This document shows positions 56,666-64,000 of a stretch of 64,000 nt of DNA, piece by piece. Every line of letters starts with the position of its first letter. The first letter of the stretch is position 1. Made by a program: the position numbers and the translations under genes. The stretch is from positions 750,001 to 814,000 of the forward strand of contig NZ_JALJXF010000001.1 of NCBI RefSeq assembly GCF_024169925.1, written 5' to 3'. This DNA comes from Methylorubrum extorquens. Lineage in GTDB: Bacteria > Pseudomonadota > Alphaproteobacteria > Rhizobiales > Beijerinckiaceae. A model generated the notes under the pieces. The model did not search any database. It was not told the origin of the DNA and saw only the letters and a program-made list of their open reading frames with translations.

Positions 56666-57169
56666 TCAGGCGGCCCTCTGGTTCACCCGGCTGTCGGCCA
56701 GAGCTGTGAGCTTCTGATCGGTCGCCTTCTCCTCGTCGAGCGTCTGCTGGAGCAGGGCCGCGCAATCGTCGCGGCCAAGCCGCTTGGCCCAGGCGACGAG
56801 GGTGCCGTAGCGGGCGATCTCGTAATGCTCGACCGCCTGCGCCGCCGCGAGCAGGGCGGCGTCCAGCACCTCCTTGTCGGCGACCTCGCCGGCGGTTTCG
56901 TTGGCTTCCTTGATGATCCCGTCGATAGCGGGACAGTTGACCGCCTTCGGCTTGTGGCCGTGCATCTCGAACACCTGTTCGAGGCGTTTGATCTGCCCTT
57001 CCGTCTCGTTCAGATGCGTCTCGAAACCCTGGCGAAGCTGCGCGTTCGTCGCCTTCCCGATCATCGTCGGCAAAGCTTTGGTGATCTGGTTCTCGGCGTA
57101 ATAGACATCCTGCAACGTGTGCACGAAGAGATCGTCCAGCGATTTGATGTCTTTCGTGAACAGACCCAT
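56666..57169 (-). CDS. DUF892 ferritin-like protein (YciE/YciF type)
   Basis: 167-residue four-helix protein. SLDDLFVHTLQDVYYAENQITKALP with Glu ligands near residues 21-25, THLNETEGQIKRLEQVF near 52-68, AAAQAVEHYEIARYGTL near 110-125, and EEKATDQKLT at the end fit the di-iron ferritin-like fold of YciF. Expression is usually stress-induced; function unproven. AGGAGG eight bases upstream fixes ATG 57169; the longer frame to 57271 is rejected. Confidence 0.92.
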   Translation of the reverse strand: MGLFTKDIKSLDDLFVHTLQDVYYAENQITKALPTMIGKATNAQLRQGFETHLNETEGQIKRLEQVFEMHGHKPKAVNCPAIDGIIKEANETAGEVADKEVLDAALLAAAQAVEHYEIARYGTLVAWAKRLGRDDCAALLQQTLDEEKATDQKLTALADSRVNQRAA

Positions 57170-57427
57170 GGCGTCCTCCTGTAACGGTTTGGGGATTCTG
57201 CCTGAGCAGACCCCGTCACAAGGGAAGCCCGGCTGCGCCGCAGCGGTTCCGCCACGCGGCCATAGGGTCAAACCTCACCAACGGCTTCGCTTCACGTTTG
57301 GGGCAACATCGTTTTCTTTTCCCGTCCCGGCCTCGCCCCTGCGGCGATCGACGGTCGCCGCCGTAGCGGGTCTGGAAGCCGCTTCTATCCGCCCCCCGGC
57401 AAGTCCGTTACGAGATCCGCGCGCGGC

Positions 57428-58765
57428 GTGCGGCCGAGCGATCGGACGGGGGTCACGGAATTGGCGGATGCGCTCACGAGCAAGGTGGCGCGGCGCCTCT
57501 TGCCCTTCCTGATGCTGTGCTATTTCTTCGCCTATCTCGACCGAGTGAATGTCGGCTTCGCCGCGCTCACCATGAACCGCGATCTCGGCCTGTCCGCGAC
57601 GGCCTACGGGTTTGGGGCGGGTCTGTTCTTCCTCGGCTACGTCGCCTTCGAGGTGCCGAGCAATCTGATCCTCGAGCGGGTCGGGGCGCGGCTCTGGATC
57701 GCGCGGATCATGGTGACGTGGTCGCTGGTTTCGGCCTCGACCGCGCTCGTCGTCGGCGAGTGGTCGTTCTACCTCGTGCGCGTCGGGCTCGGGCTGGCCG
57801 AAGCCGGCTTCTTCCCGGGTATCATCCTCTATCTCACCTACTGGTTTCCTGCCCGACAGCGCGCCGGGATCGTCGGGACCTTCATGATGGCGGTGCCGCT
57901 TTCGGCGGCGATCGGTGCGCCGCTATCGGGTCTCGTCATGAGCTTCACGCAAGGCTGGCTCGGGCTCGCGGGCTGGCAGTGGCTCTACCTGTTGGAGGCC
58001 GCCCCCAGTCTGCTTCTGGGCATCGCGACCCTGTTCGTGCTGACCGACCGGCCCGAACGCGCCTCCTGGCTGAATGCAGAGGAACGGGCGAGCCTGGTCG
58101 CACGGATGGCGGAGGATCGCCGGCTCGGCCCGAACCGGACCGCGCATCTGAGTGCGGCCCTGCTCGACCCGCGGGTGCTCGGCCTCGGGCTGGTCTATTT
58201 CGGACTCAGTACCGGACTCTACGCGGTCGGCCTATGGTTGCCGCAGATCGTGAGCGGCTTCGGCTTCACGACGACGGCAACGGGGTTCGTCACCGCTGTG
58301 CCCTACATCGTCTCCGCTGCGGGCATGCTGGTCTGGACGCGCCATTCCGACCGCACCGGTGAACGCACCCGACATGTTGCGATCCCGACCGTGGCCGCCG
58401 GCCTCGCCCTCTTCGCAGCGAGCCGAGCCAACACACCGCTCCTGACCATCACCGCGCTCAGTGCGGCAGCGCTCGGCGTTTTCGCAGCTTTGCCGACCTT
58501 CTGGACATTGCCCACCCGCCTTCTCACGGGCAGCGCCGCCGCAGGCGGCATCGCTCTGATCAACGCGCTGGGAAGCCTCGGCGGGTTTGCGGGACCTGCC
58601 CTCATGGGCTGGATCCGAGATGCGACCGGCCGCTTCGACGACGCGTTGGCGGCGGTTGCTGCCGTGCTCGTTCTGGCAGGGCTCTCGGTTCTCCGCCTTG
58701 GCCGGGACATCGCGCGGGATCCGGGCGCAAGCGCGGATGTCGGACCGGCGCCAAATCGGCAATGA
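57428..58765 (+). CDS. MFS transporter, anion:cation symporter (ACS) type
   Basis: 445 residues with 12 predicted transmembrane helices. AYLDRVNVGFAALTMNRDLGLS near 38-58 and GYVAFEVPSNLILERVGAR near 75-93 are the ACS-family signature, common in transporters of hexuronates, phthalate, tartrate and other organic acids; the substrate is unknown. GTG 57428 is the most 5' start; TTG 57461 is an alternative just before the first membrane-proximal residues. Monocistronic. Confidence 0.9.
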   Translation: MRPSDRTGVTELADALTSKVARRLLPFLMLCYFFAYLDRVNVGFAALTMNRDLGLSATAYGFGAGLFFLGYVAFEVPSNLILERVGARLWIARIMVTWSLVSASTALVVGEWSFYLVRVGLGLAEAGFFPGIILYLTYWFPARQRAGIVGTFMMAVPLSAAIGAPLSGLVMSFTQGWLGLAGWQWLYLLEAAPSLLLGIATLFVLTDRPERASWLNAEERASLVARMAEDRRLGPNRTAHLSAALLDPRVLGLGLVYFGLSTGLYAVGLWLPQIVSGFGFTTTATGFVTAVPYIVSAAGMLVWTRHSDRTGERTRHVAIPTVAAGLALFAASRANTPLLTITALSAAALGVFAALPTFWTLPTRLLTGSAAAGGIALINALGSLGGFAGPALMGWIRDATGRFDDALAAVAAVLVLAGLSVLRLGRDIARDPGASADVGPAPNRQ

Positions 58766-59025
58766 TGCGCTGTGCCCTTGGACCGGCGGGAGAATGACGT
58801 GGCTGAGGCTGTGGCAGGCCGCCGGGTGGAAAAGAGAGACGCTGACACCTCTCCCCGTAGGAAAAGCTGAATCACGTCCTGACGGAGGCGCGTGCACGCT
58901 GGCGCGAACAGGGTCGAGAACTCCATCTCACGCGAAAGGTCGTCCACACGCGGCCTCGCCTCATCCTGGCAAGCGGCGAGATCACACCTTATCGCATGGT
59001 GATAGTGCCGATCCGGCCCACTCCG

Positions 59026-59406
59026 TCAGAGTGCCGACGGCGACCGCACAATCCGTGAACGGGGCAGAACCGAGGCGGCGAGCGTTTGGTTTGGCGGGCG
59101 TGTCAGGCGCACCTTGCGCTGGAGCACGGCATGGAGATCGGCCGGGACCGCGGGAGCGGGAAAGCCGGCTTCGCTCTCTTGCGTCGAGTCCGGCGAGTCC
59201 ACTGGTTCCCCTGTCACCGCATTCGGGGCAATCACCGGCACCGGCTTACGGTGCGGGACGAGCCGGGTCGCTGCGAAGAAAACGAGACCGACGAGGCCCC
59301 AGCCCACCGAAGCGCTTGCTGGCTCACCAGCAAACATCATGACCAGCAAGCCGCCGAGAGCGGCGGCCACGCCCAGGAATCGGAGCTCGGAGGCAGGTGA
59401 ACCCAT
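59026..59406 (-). CDS. Small membrane protein of unknown function
   Basis: 126 residues. Two hydrophobic helices (FLGVAAALGGLLVMMFAG about 9-26; VGWGLVGLVFFAATRLV about 33-49) and a Pro-rich, polar cytoplasmic or periplasmic tail (about 50-126). Start ATG 59406. No family recognised. Codon composition in the first 75 codons is good; the last 30 are Arg/Leu-rich and less certain. Confidence 0.55.
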   Translation of the reverse strand: MGSPASELRFLGVAAALGGLLVMMFAGEPASASVGWGLVGLVFFAATRLVPHRKPVPVIAPNAVTGEPVDSPDSTQESEAGFPAPAVPADLHAVLQRKVRLTRPPNQTLAASVLPRSRIVRSPSAL

Positions 59407-60475
59407 GCCTGCGTTTTAGAATGCCGCCGTTGCGAGGGCGTGTACGCGATCCATCGCATTTGACGGGTCGACTTTCGAGCGAGCGCAGGGGGCGTGCATA
59501 GGTCCGCTCAATTCGGAGGCCCGTCGCAAGGTTGGAGCAGACGACGCTCGGATGCCTTCCTCCCATGGGAATGAGAGGGGGCGCTCTTCCAAGAGAGGCA
59601 TTCGTCGCCCGTGAGGAGCGTCGCCACAGAGCGAAGGTCTTCGCGTCGGACGCCAACATGACCGTGGCGTCGTCCGATAAAAGCAATCGGCCTGAAATCA
59701 CGAAACAGACAGCGCATGCCGACACAGCTTGACAATAGGTGACGGCATGACCTGAATCTCCGTCGCTGCGCTGATCATGTCAGGCCAGCGGCTGGTGGGT
59801 CGACACCTTCATCGTTGTCGGCCCACCATTCTCACGCTGCATCTGTGTCCAAACGCGTAAAGACGATCGCGGGCGGATAGTCGTGTGTTTTGACGCGGCC
59901 TCGTATTGACGGTCGCATCAAGAGGATCTCCGCATCCGACGGGACGGGCGTGCTGCTTCGAGCGCTCTGGATACTCGGATTGCCGGCCCCATCGATGGCG
60001 ATCACCCCAGGACGGTAAGCCTTCGAGCGGCGAGCCTATCCTGCCGAGCTCTGCCGGCCGGATCGATCCGTTCGAGATTGTCTTCAAGCAGCGATCCGTC
60101 GACGACCGTCGAGACTTTCGGTCTACCCTGAAGGCGACGACTGGCCGGCATAGGACCGCAAGCACTTCACCGAAGGGCTTGAGGGGCCCACACTCGAAGA
60201 ACGGGGTGGAATCGTTCATAGCCCTATGAGCAGGCGGAGGTCGCGACGCAGATGTGAGACGAGGCCGCGAAGCGACGGCGCCTTCGCGGAAAGATGATGC
60301 AACAACGGGAAGCGAGCGGATCCTCCGAAATCTGCCATCCTGGGTGAGCCCCGCGCGTTGACGGACAGGCACGTGTGGGCACGGTCCGCGCCTGGATCGG
60401 TTCGTGACAGGGCCAGGATGCAGATCTTGTCTGCCGGGGGGAGAAAAGGCGAAACGGATGCATGGAAGGTTGCCC
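59407..60475. other. Long stretch without a supported gene
   Basis: 1069 bases between the small membrane protein and the hypothetical protein at 60476. Several overlapping open frames of 60-300 codons exist on both strands, all rich in Arg/Ser/Pro with no recognisable domain and no good start. GGAAGG at about 60464-60469 belongs to the next gene. It may be degraded coding sequence. Confidence 0.4.
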
Positions 60476-60931
60476 ATGACCGCTTCTGTTTCCGGATCAC
60501 CGCGCGAGGTGCTGGCAGACCGCCTTTCGAAAGAGATGGCCGAGGCTGAGCGCCAGGGCTTCGGAACATCGACGGTCTGGCTCACGCGCGAAGAGACCGA
60601 GCTGATCTGTGCAGCGCTCGAAGCGGCCGCCACGGACGATGGTATGCGCCTCGATTTCCTCGACCGGTGCGCGGCGGCAATGACCGCACGGGACGGATCA
60701 GACCGCGGATGGCGGATGTCCATTGACCAGGACCACTTGATGCTCGGCACGACGGTTGACACGCATGGCCTCCCGTCCTGCCGTGACGCCATCGATGAAA
60801 GGACGGCCGAGCTGCATCGCGCCCAAGCGATCGCAACTAGAGAAAGGCACCGACAGGAGCCGTTTCCGACGCGCCCCGACAGCCCCCATGACTGTCCGGC
60901 CCATCCCTACACGGGCAATGGTAAAGCATAG
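60476..60931 (+). CDS. Hypothetical protein
   Basis: 151 residues, soluble, no signal peptide. Largely helical N-terminal half (PREVLADRLSKEMAEAERQG, STVWLTREETELICAALEAAA), then DDGMRLDFLDRCAAAM and a His/Arg-rich C-terminus. GGAAGG six bases before ATG 60476 supports the start over the longer frame from 60404. No family recognised and no operon partners. Confidence 0.55.
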   Translation: MTASVSGSPREVLADRLSKEMAEAERQGFGTSTVWLTREETELICAALEAAATDDGMRLDFLDRCAAAMTARDGSDRGWRMSIDQDHLMLGTTVDTHGLPSCRDAIDERTAELHRAQAIATRERHRQEPFPTRPDSPHDCPAHPYTGNGKA

Positions 60932-61456
60932 CGTTGCTGTAATCGCGACTGCTCCTGATGCGATATGTCTCTCTTGTATCATACCGCATCACCATCACCC
61001 TCAATAAATATGCAAATTTATTGCGAGCAATACGCTAACTATCGAATTAATCAATCTTGAATTTTTGTCAAATTCCGCTCAATTGAAGATCGATCTTCGA
61101 AAATTGAAATAGAACCGCCGCACCCAGGGGCATTCGCTGGTTCAGACAAGGTGGAACACGGTGAAGAAGCGCCTCTTCGTACCCGCGGTCAGGGTGGATG
61201 GTGCCCGGTGGGAGTGGCCTTCGCGTTGAACTCTACGACGTAACCGATCTGCCGAGGCCGACCCCACGGGGTCACGTCACCCGCGCGTTGCGCCAGTTCG
61301 ATGACCGGGGCAAACGAGACCGAGGTGCTTCGGCGTCATTTGTGCATCTCCCGCGAACCGGCTTTCAGGCGGCTCGAAGGAACACGCGCTGTCGAACGGT
61401 CCGCCGTGGCGGTCGACACCGTTAGCATTCTCTCAAAAGGTTGATGCACGTCCGCG
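60932..61456. other. Intergenic region upstream of the second GntR gene
   Basis: 525 bases. 60985-61110 is AT-rich and contains a perfect 14-bp palindrome, GAAGATCGATCTTC (61085-61098), that could be an operator. No coding sequence supported; a short rightward frame at 61198-61425 is compositionally noisy. Confidence 0.45.
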
Positions 61457-62158
61457 ATGAGACAGGGTGAGACGAACGCCCCGACCGACCGTGTCGGAAC
61501 GATCTGCCGATCCCTGCGGCGGGCGATCGTGGAGCGGGCTCTGACCCCGGGGGACCGGTTGCCGGAGGACGCGCTCGGCGAGCGGTTCAGCGTCAGCCGG
61601 ACCATCGCGCGACAGGCGCTCGGCCAACTCGCAAGCGAGGGCTTGGTCGAATTGCGCCGGAACCGCATCGCCGTGGTCGCGAGCCCGAGTTGGGAGGAGG
61701 CGCGCGACACCTTCGACGTGCGCATCGGCCTCGAGCGCCTCGTGGTCCAGCGGCTCGCCGGCCATCTGAGCGCCGAGCAGCAGGCCGTGCTCAATGCACA
61801 TATCGGGGGTGAGGAGCAGGCGAGCGGTGGGCCAGAGGCGGCCTCGATCCGGCTCGCCACCGAGTTTCATCTGCTGCTCGCCGAGATGACCGGAAGTCCG
61901 GTTCTGCGCCGCTACGTCGCCGAATTGGGCTATCGCTGCGCGCTGATCCTGTCGCTCTACAGCCGGCCGCACTCGTCGGACTGCGCGGTGAGCGAACACC
62001 GGGAGATCGTGGCGGCCCTCGTTTCCGGTGATGCCGGACGCGCGGTCGCCCTGATGGATCACCATCTCGATGCGGTGGCCGAGCGAGCACGCATCCTTGA
62101 GGAGCCCAGGCGCGAGCACGACCTCATCCGCCTGCTCGCACCCTACGTCGAGGGGTAA
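61457..62158 (+). CDS. GntR-family regulator (FCD subfamily)
   Basis: 233 residues. Winged helix about 12-75 (LPEDALGERFSVSRTIARQALGQLASEGLVEL) and FCD ligand domain about 85-220 with the metal-ligand residues in EFHLLLAEMTGS, SEHREIVAALVSGD and LMDHHLDAV. Likely a repressor responding to a small acid. The nearest candidates for control are the SnoaL-like gene and the ABC binding-protein gene to the right, whose shared promoter region has matching inverted repeats. Confidence 0.88.
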   Translation: MRQGETNAPTDRVGTICRSLRRAIVERALTPGDRLPEDALGERFSVSRTIARQALGQLASEGLVELRRNRIAVVASPSWEEARDTFDVRIGLERLVVQRLAGHLSAEQQAVLNAHIGGEEQASGGPEAASIRLATEFHLLLAEMTGSPVLRRYVAELGYRCALILSLYSRPHSSDCAVSEHREIVAALVSGDAGRAVALMDHHLDAVAERARILEEPRREHDLIRLLAPYVEG

Positions 62159-62267
62159 TCCGGTGTCGGCGTGATGGTGACGGATACCGGATCACCAAGC
62201 CCGCGTGGGCCTTGAGCGAAGCATTAATCCGCGTCGCGAAGCGAACATTCGGATTTTATCGGACGGA

Positions 62268-62678
62268 TCAGGCCGAGTTGCCCTGCCGTTCGAGGAGCCG
62301 CTCGGCGCTGTCGTTCCACACCTCCATGGAGACGATTAGCCCGTCCCGCACGGTGAACCGGTCGACGTAGCGGTTGCCCTCGAACACAGTGCCGTCCGGC
62401 CATGCGCCGTAGAGCGTGCCGAGGCTGTAGACGGTGGTGACGTTCGCGCCCGGCACCACGTCGAGCCGTTCCATCCGCTTCTTGACCCAGGCGTAGCGGC
62501 CGGCGTTGAAGGCCGTCACCTCGCGTGGATGCCGGAACACCCGGCCGCCGGTGAAGACGATGGCGATGCCGGGCGCCATGTAGTGCGCCGCGGTTTCCGG
62601 GTCGGGCACCATCGAGGCTTCGAGATAGGCCGTTACCGCCGCCGCATCGCGCGCGGCCCCTGCTTCCTTCGCGTCCAT
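62268..62678 (-). CDS. SnoaL/NTF2-like protein
   Basis: 136 residues with the cone-shaped alpha+beta fold of SnoaL-like proteins: AAVTAYLEASMVPDPETAAHYMAPGI at the start, FNAGRYAWVKKR, then strands YSLGTLYGAWPDGTVFEGN and VDRFTVRDGLIVSMEVWNDS. Members are isomerases, hydrolases or ligand binders; the reaction is unknown. GGAGAT before ATG 62678 supports this start. Divergent from the ABC binding protein. Confidence 0.75.
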   Translation of the reverse strand: MDAKEAGAARDAAAVTAYLEASMVPDPETAAHYMAPGIAIVFTGGRVFRHPREVTAFNAGRYAWVKKRMERLDVVPGANVTTVYSLGTLYGAWPDGTVFEGNRYVDRFTVRDGLIVSMEVWNDSAERLLERQGNSA

Positions 62679-62761
62679 ATCGGAATCTCCGTAGTATTCG
62701 GCCCTATCCTGACCGGAATCGCGGACTGAGCATGAAGGAGCCGATCCATGCATGCATGCGG

Positions 62762-62800
62762 AAAGTGTATGCACTTTGCTGGGGCCTTGTGCACACTTTA
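62762..62800. promoter_or_regulatory. Candidate GntR operators in the divergent promoter region
   Basis: AAAGTGTATGCACTTT at 62762-62777 has 6-bp inverted arms, and about 15 bases later GTGCACACTTT repeats the AAAGTGTxxGCAC core on the opposite strand. Such short palindromes between divergent genes and near a GntR/FCD regulator are typical operator layouts. Binding is inferred. Confidence 0.4.
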
Positions 62801-62904
62801 TGGTCGGCATGAGCGTGAATCGAAAAACCTAGGAGAAAACAGGCAGCCGTCGGCTGGCACGGCAGTTGCGGTCGTCAGTCGACCAAATACGGGACCGGAT
62901 CGCC

Positions 62905-64000
62905 ATGCTTCTTCGCTTCAACGCCGTCCGTTCACTCACGCGGCGCGTCGCCGTCGGCACCCTGCTGGCGGGGTTCGCGAGTCTTACGCCGGTCCGGGCC
63001 GCAGAGCCGATCCGGATCGGGCTCGTCACTGCGCTCAGCGGCCAGTCGGCAAAGTCGGGCGAGGCGATCTCCCGCGGGATCGGACTGGCGATCGAAGAGA
63101 TCAACCGCAACGGCGGCGTCCTCGGTCGGCCGCTCGAACTGGTCGCCCGCGACGACGAGGCCAATCCGTCGAAGGGCGTCCTCGCCGCCCGCGAGCTGAT
63201 CCAGCGGGCCGGAGTCGTGGCGCTGATCGGCGGCCTCGACACACCGGTCTCGATGGCGATCGTGCCCATCGCCAACCAGATGAAGGTGCCCTTCGTCGGG
63301 CCCTGGGCGGCCGGCACCGGCATCACCCGCAACGGCGCGGCCGACAACTACGTGTTCCGGGTCTCGGCGGTCGATGCGCTGGTGGACGAAGCCCTCGTCA
63401 CCTACGCGGTGAAGACTTACGGCGCCAAGAAACCCGGCGCGATCCTTGTCAACAACGCCTGGGGCGAGTCGAACCAGCAGGGGATCGTCGCGGCGCTGAA
63501 GGCCGCGGGTCTCCCCAGCGCCGGCATCGAGAAGTACGAGGCCAACGATATCGACATGGTCCCACAGCTCTCCCGGCTGCGCGAGGCTGGGGCCGACGCG
63601 CTGTTCCTCGTCGGCAATGTCGGCCCCTCGGCCCAGGTGGTGAAGTCCCTCGACCGGATGGGCTGGACCGTGCCGGTGATTTCGCACTGGGGGCCGGCGG
63701 GCGGGCGCTTCGATGAACTCGCCGGGCCGGGTGCAGCGCGGGTCCACTTCATCCAGACCTTCACCTTCGCCGGCAACGACAGCCCGAAGGCGAAGGCCGT
63801 GCTCGATGCCCTGAAGGCGAAGTACCCAGCGATCAAGTCCATGGCCGATGTCACACCCGCCGTCGGCATCGCCAACGCCTACGACGCCACGCACCTGATC
63901 GCGCTCGCGATCCGGGCGGCGGGTGCCACCGAGGGGCCGAAGGTCCGCGACGGGTTCTACAAGGTCCCGGCCTATGCCGGCCTGATCAAGACCTACGAAG
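62905..64000 (+). CDS. ABC transporter periplasmic binding protein (branched-chain amino acid / urea type), partial
   Basis: At least 365 residues; the frame runs off the right edge. A signal peptide (about 1-30, ending PVRAAEP) precedes a type I periplasmic-binding fold: IRIGLVTALSGQSAKSGEA, GIGLAIEEINRNGGVLGRPLEL, ARDDEANPSKGVLAARELI, and later VGNVGPSAQVVKSLDRMGW. This family (Peripla_BP_6) delivers amino acids, urea or aromatic acids to LivHMGF-like permeases, expected beyond the window. Ligand unknown. Confidence 0.9.
   Translation, partial: MLLRFNAVRSLTRRVAVGTLLAGFASLTPVRAAEPIRIGLVTALSGQSAKSGEAISRGIGLAIEEINRNGGVLGRPLELVARDDEANPSKGVLAARELIQRAGVVALIGGLDTPVSMAIVPIANQMKVPFVGPWAAGTGITRNGAADNYVFRVSAVDALVDEALVTYAVKTYGAKKPGAILVNNAWGESNQQGIVAALKAAGLPSAGIEKYEANDIDMVPQLSRLREAGADALFLVGNVGPSAQVVKSLDRMGWTVPVISHWGPAGGRFDELAGPGAARVHFIQTFTFAGNDSPKAKAVLDALKAKYPAIKSMADVTPAVGIANAYDATHLIALAIRAAGATEGPKVRDGFYKVPAYAGLIKTYE

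Noticed and set aside
55481..57184. 567-codon rightward frame across selO and the DUF892 gene
   Set aside because: Overlaps two well-supported leftward genes and has no recognisable sequence.
59324..59725. 133-codon leftward frame overlapping the small membrane protein
   Set aside because: Its 3' part overlaps a better-supported gene in another frame and its product has no consistent features.

Overview
The window is GC-rich bacterial chromosome, densely coded on both strands. It looks like an alphaproteobacterium of the Hyphomicrobiales, most like Methylobacterium/Methylorubrum. That is an inference from gene content: NepR/EcfG-type general stress sigma factor, HWE-type (HisKA_2) kinase, MHYT sensor kinase, CsgH-type curli chaperone, a purL-bolA-grxD run, and dnaA next to rpsT. 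No species marker such as rRNA is present.

Layout. 1-1949: malonate carrier madLM and its GntR regulator. 2071-4306: a short-chain dehydrogenase with a C-terminal membrane segment, convergent with a DUF2252 protein. 4680-8251: a KaiC-like ATPase overlapping a hybrid histidine kinase. 8372-9380: two small exported proteins. 9726-17912: a curli-like amyloid locus with a LuxR-type regulator, three curlin-repeat proteins, CsgH, CsgF, CsgG, a lytic transglycosylase and a membrane coiled-coil protein. 18337-23203: SMP-30-like lactonase, thioredoxin-reductase-like flavoprotein, monothiol glutaredoxin, BolA and PurL. 23394-27700: a GHSxS hydrolase-like membrane protein, a RecD2-like helicase and a phage-type protein, followed by a pair of perfect DnaA boxes and an AT-rich patch. 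28399-36422: recQ, a LysE exporter, recF, dnaN, dnaA and rpsT, all leftward. A tRNA-Thr(GGT) at 36705 precedes a poorly coding stretch.

37651-46916 is a signalling block: a GAF-PAS-REC-LuxR fusion, a Crp/Fnr regulator, an MHYT-PAS histidine kinase, a single-domain receiver, a receiver-HWE kinase, a broken small gene, and an ECF sigma factor of EcfG type whose N-terminus resembles its own anti-sigma factor NepR. 47010-54261 holds two class II glutamine amidotransferase proteins, a glutathione transferase, and acetolactate synthase subunits ilvH and ilvI split by an opposite-strand methyltransferase. ilvI is preceded by a 16-residue Val/Leu/Ile-rich leader peptide and a terminator hairpin, a classical attenuator. 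54362-64000: a decayed chemotaxis-receptor fragment, SelO, a DUF892 ferritin-like protein, an MFS transporter, hypothetical proteins, a second GntR regulator, a SnoaL-like protein and the 5' part of a branched-chain-amino-acid-type ABC binding protein that runs off the window.

The most notable items are the NepR-like/EcfG fusion, the ilvI attenuator, the twin DnaA boxes, the curli locus with its built-in transglycosylase, and the KaiC-like/hybrid kinase pair.
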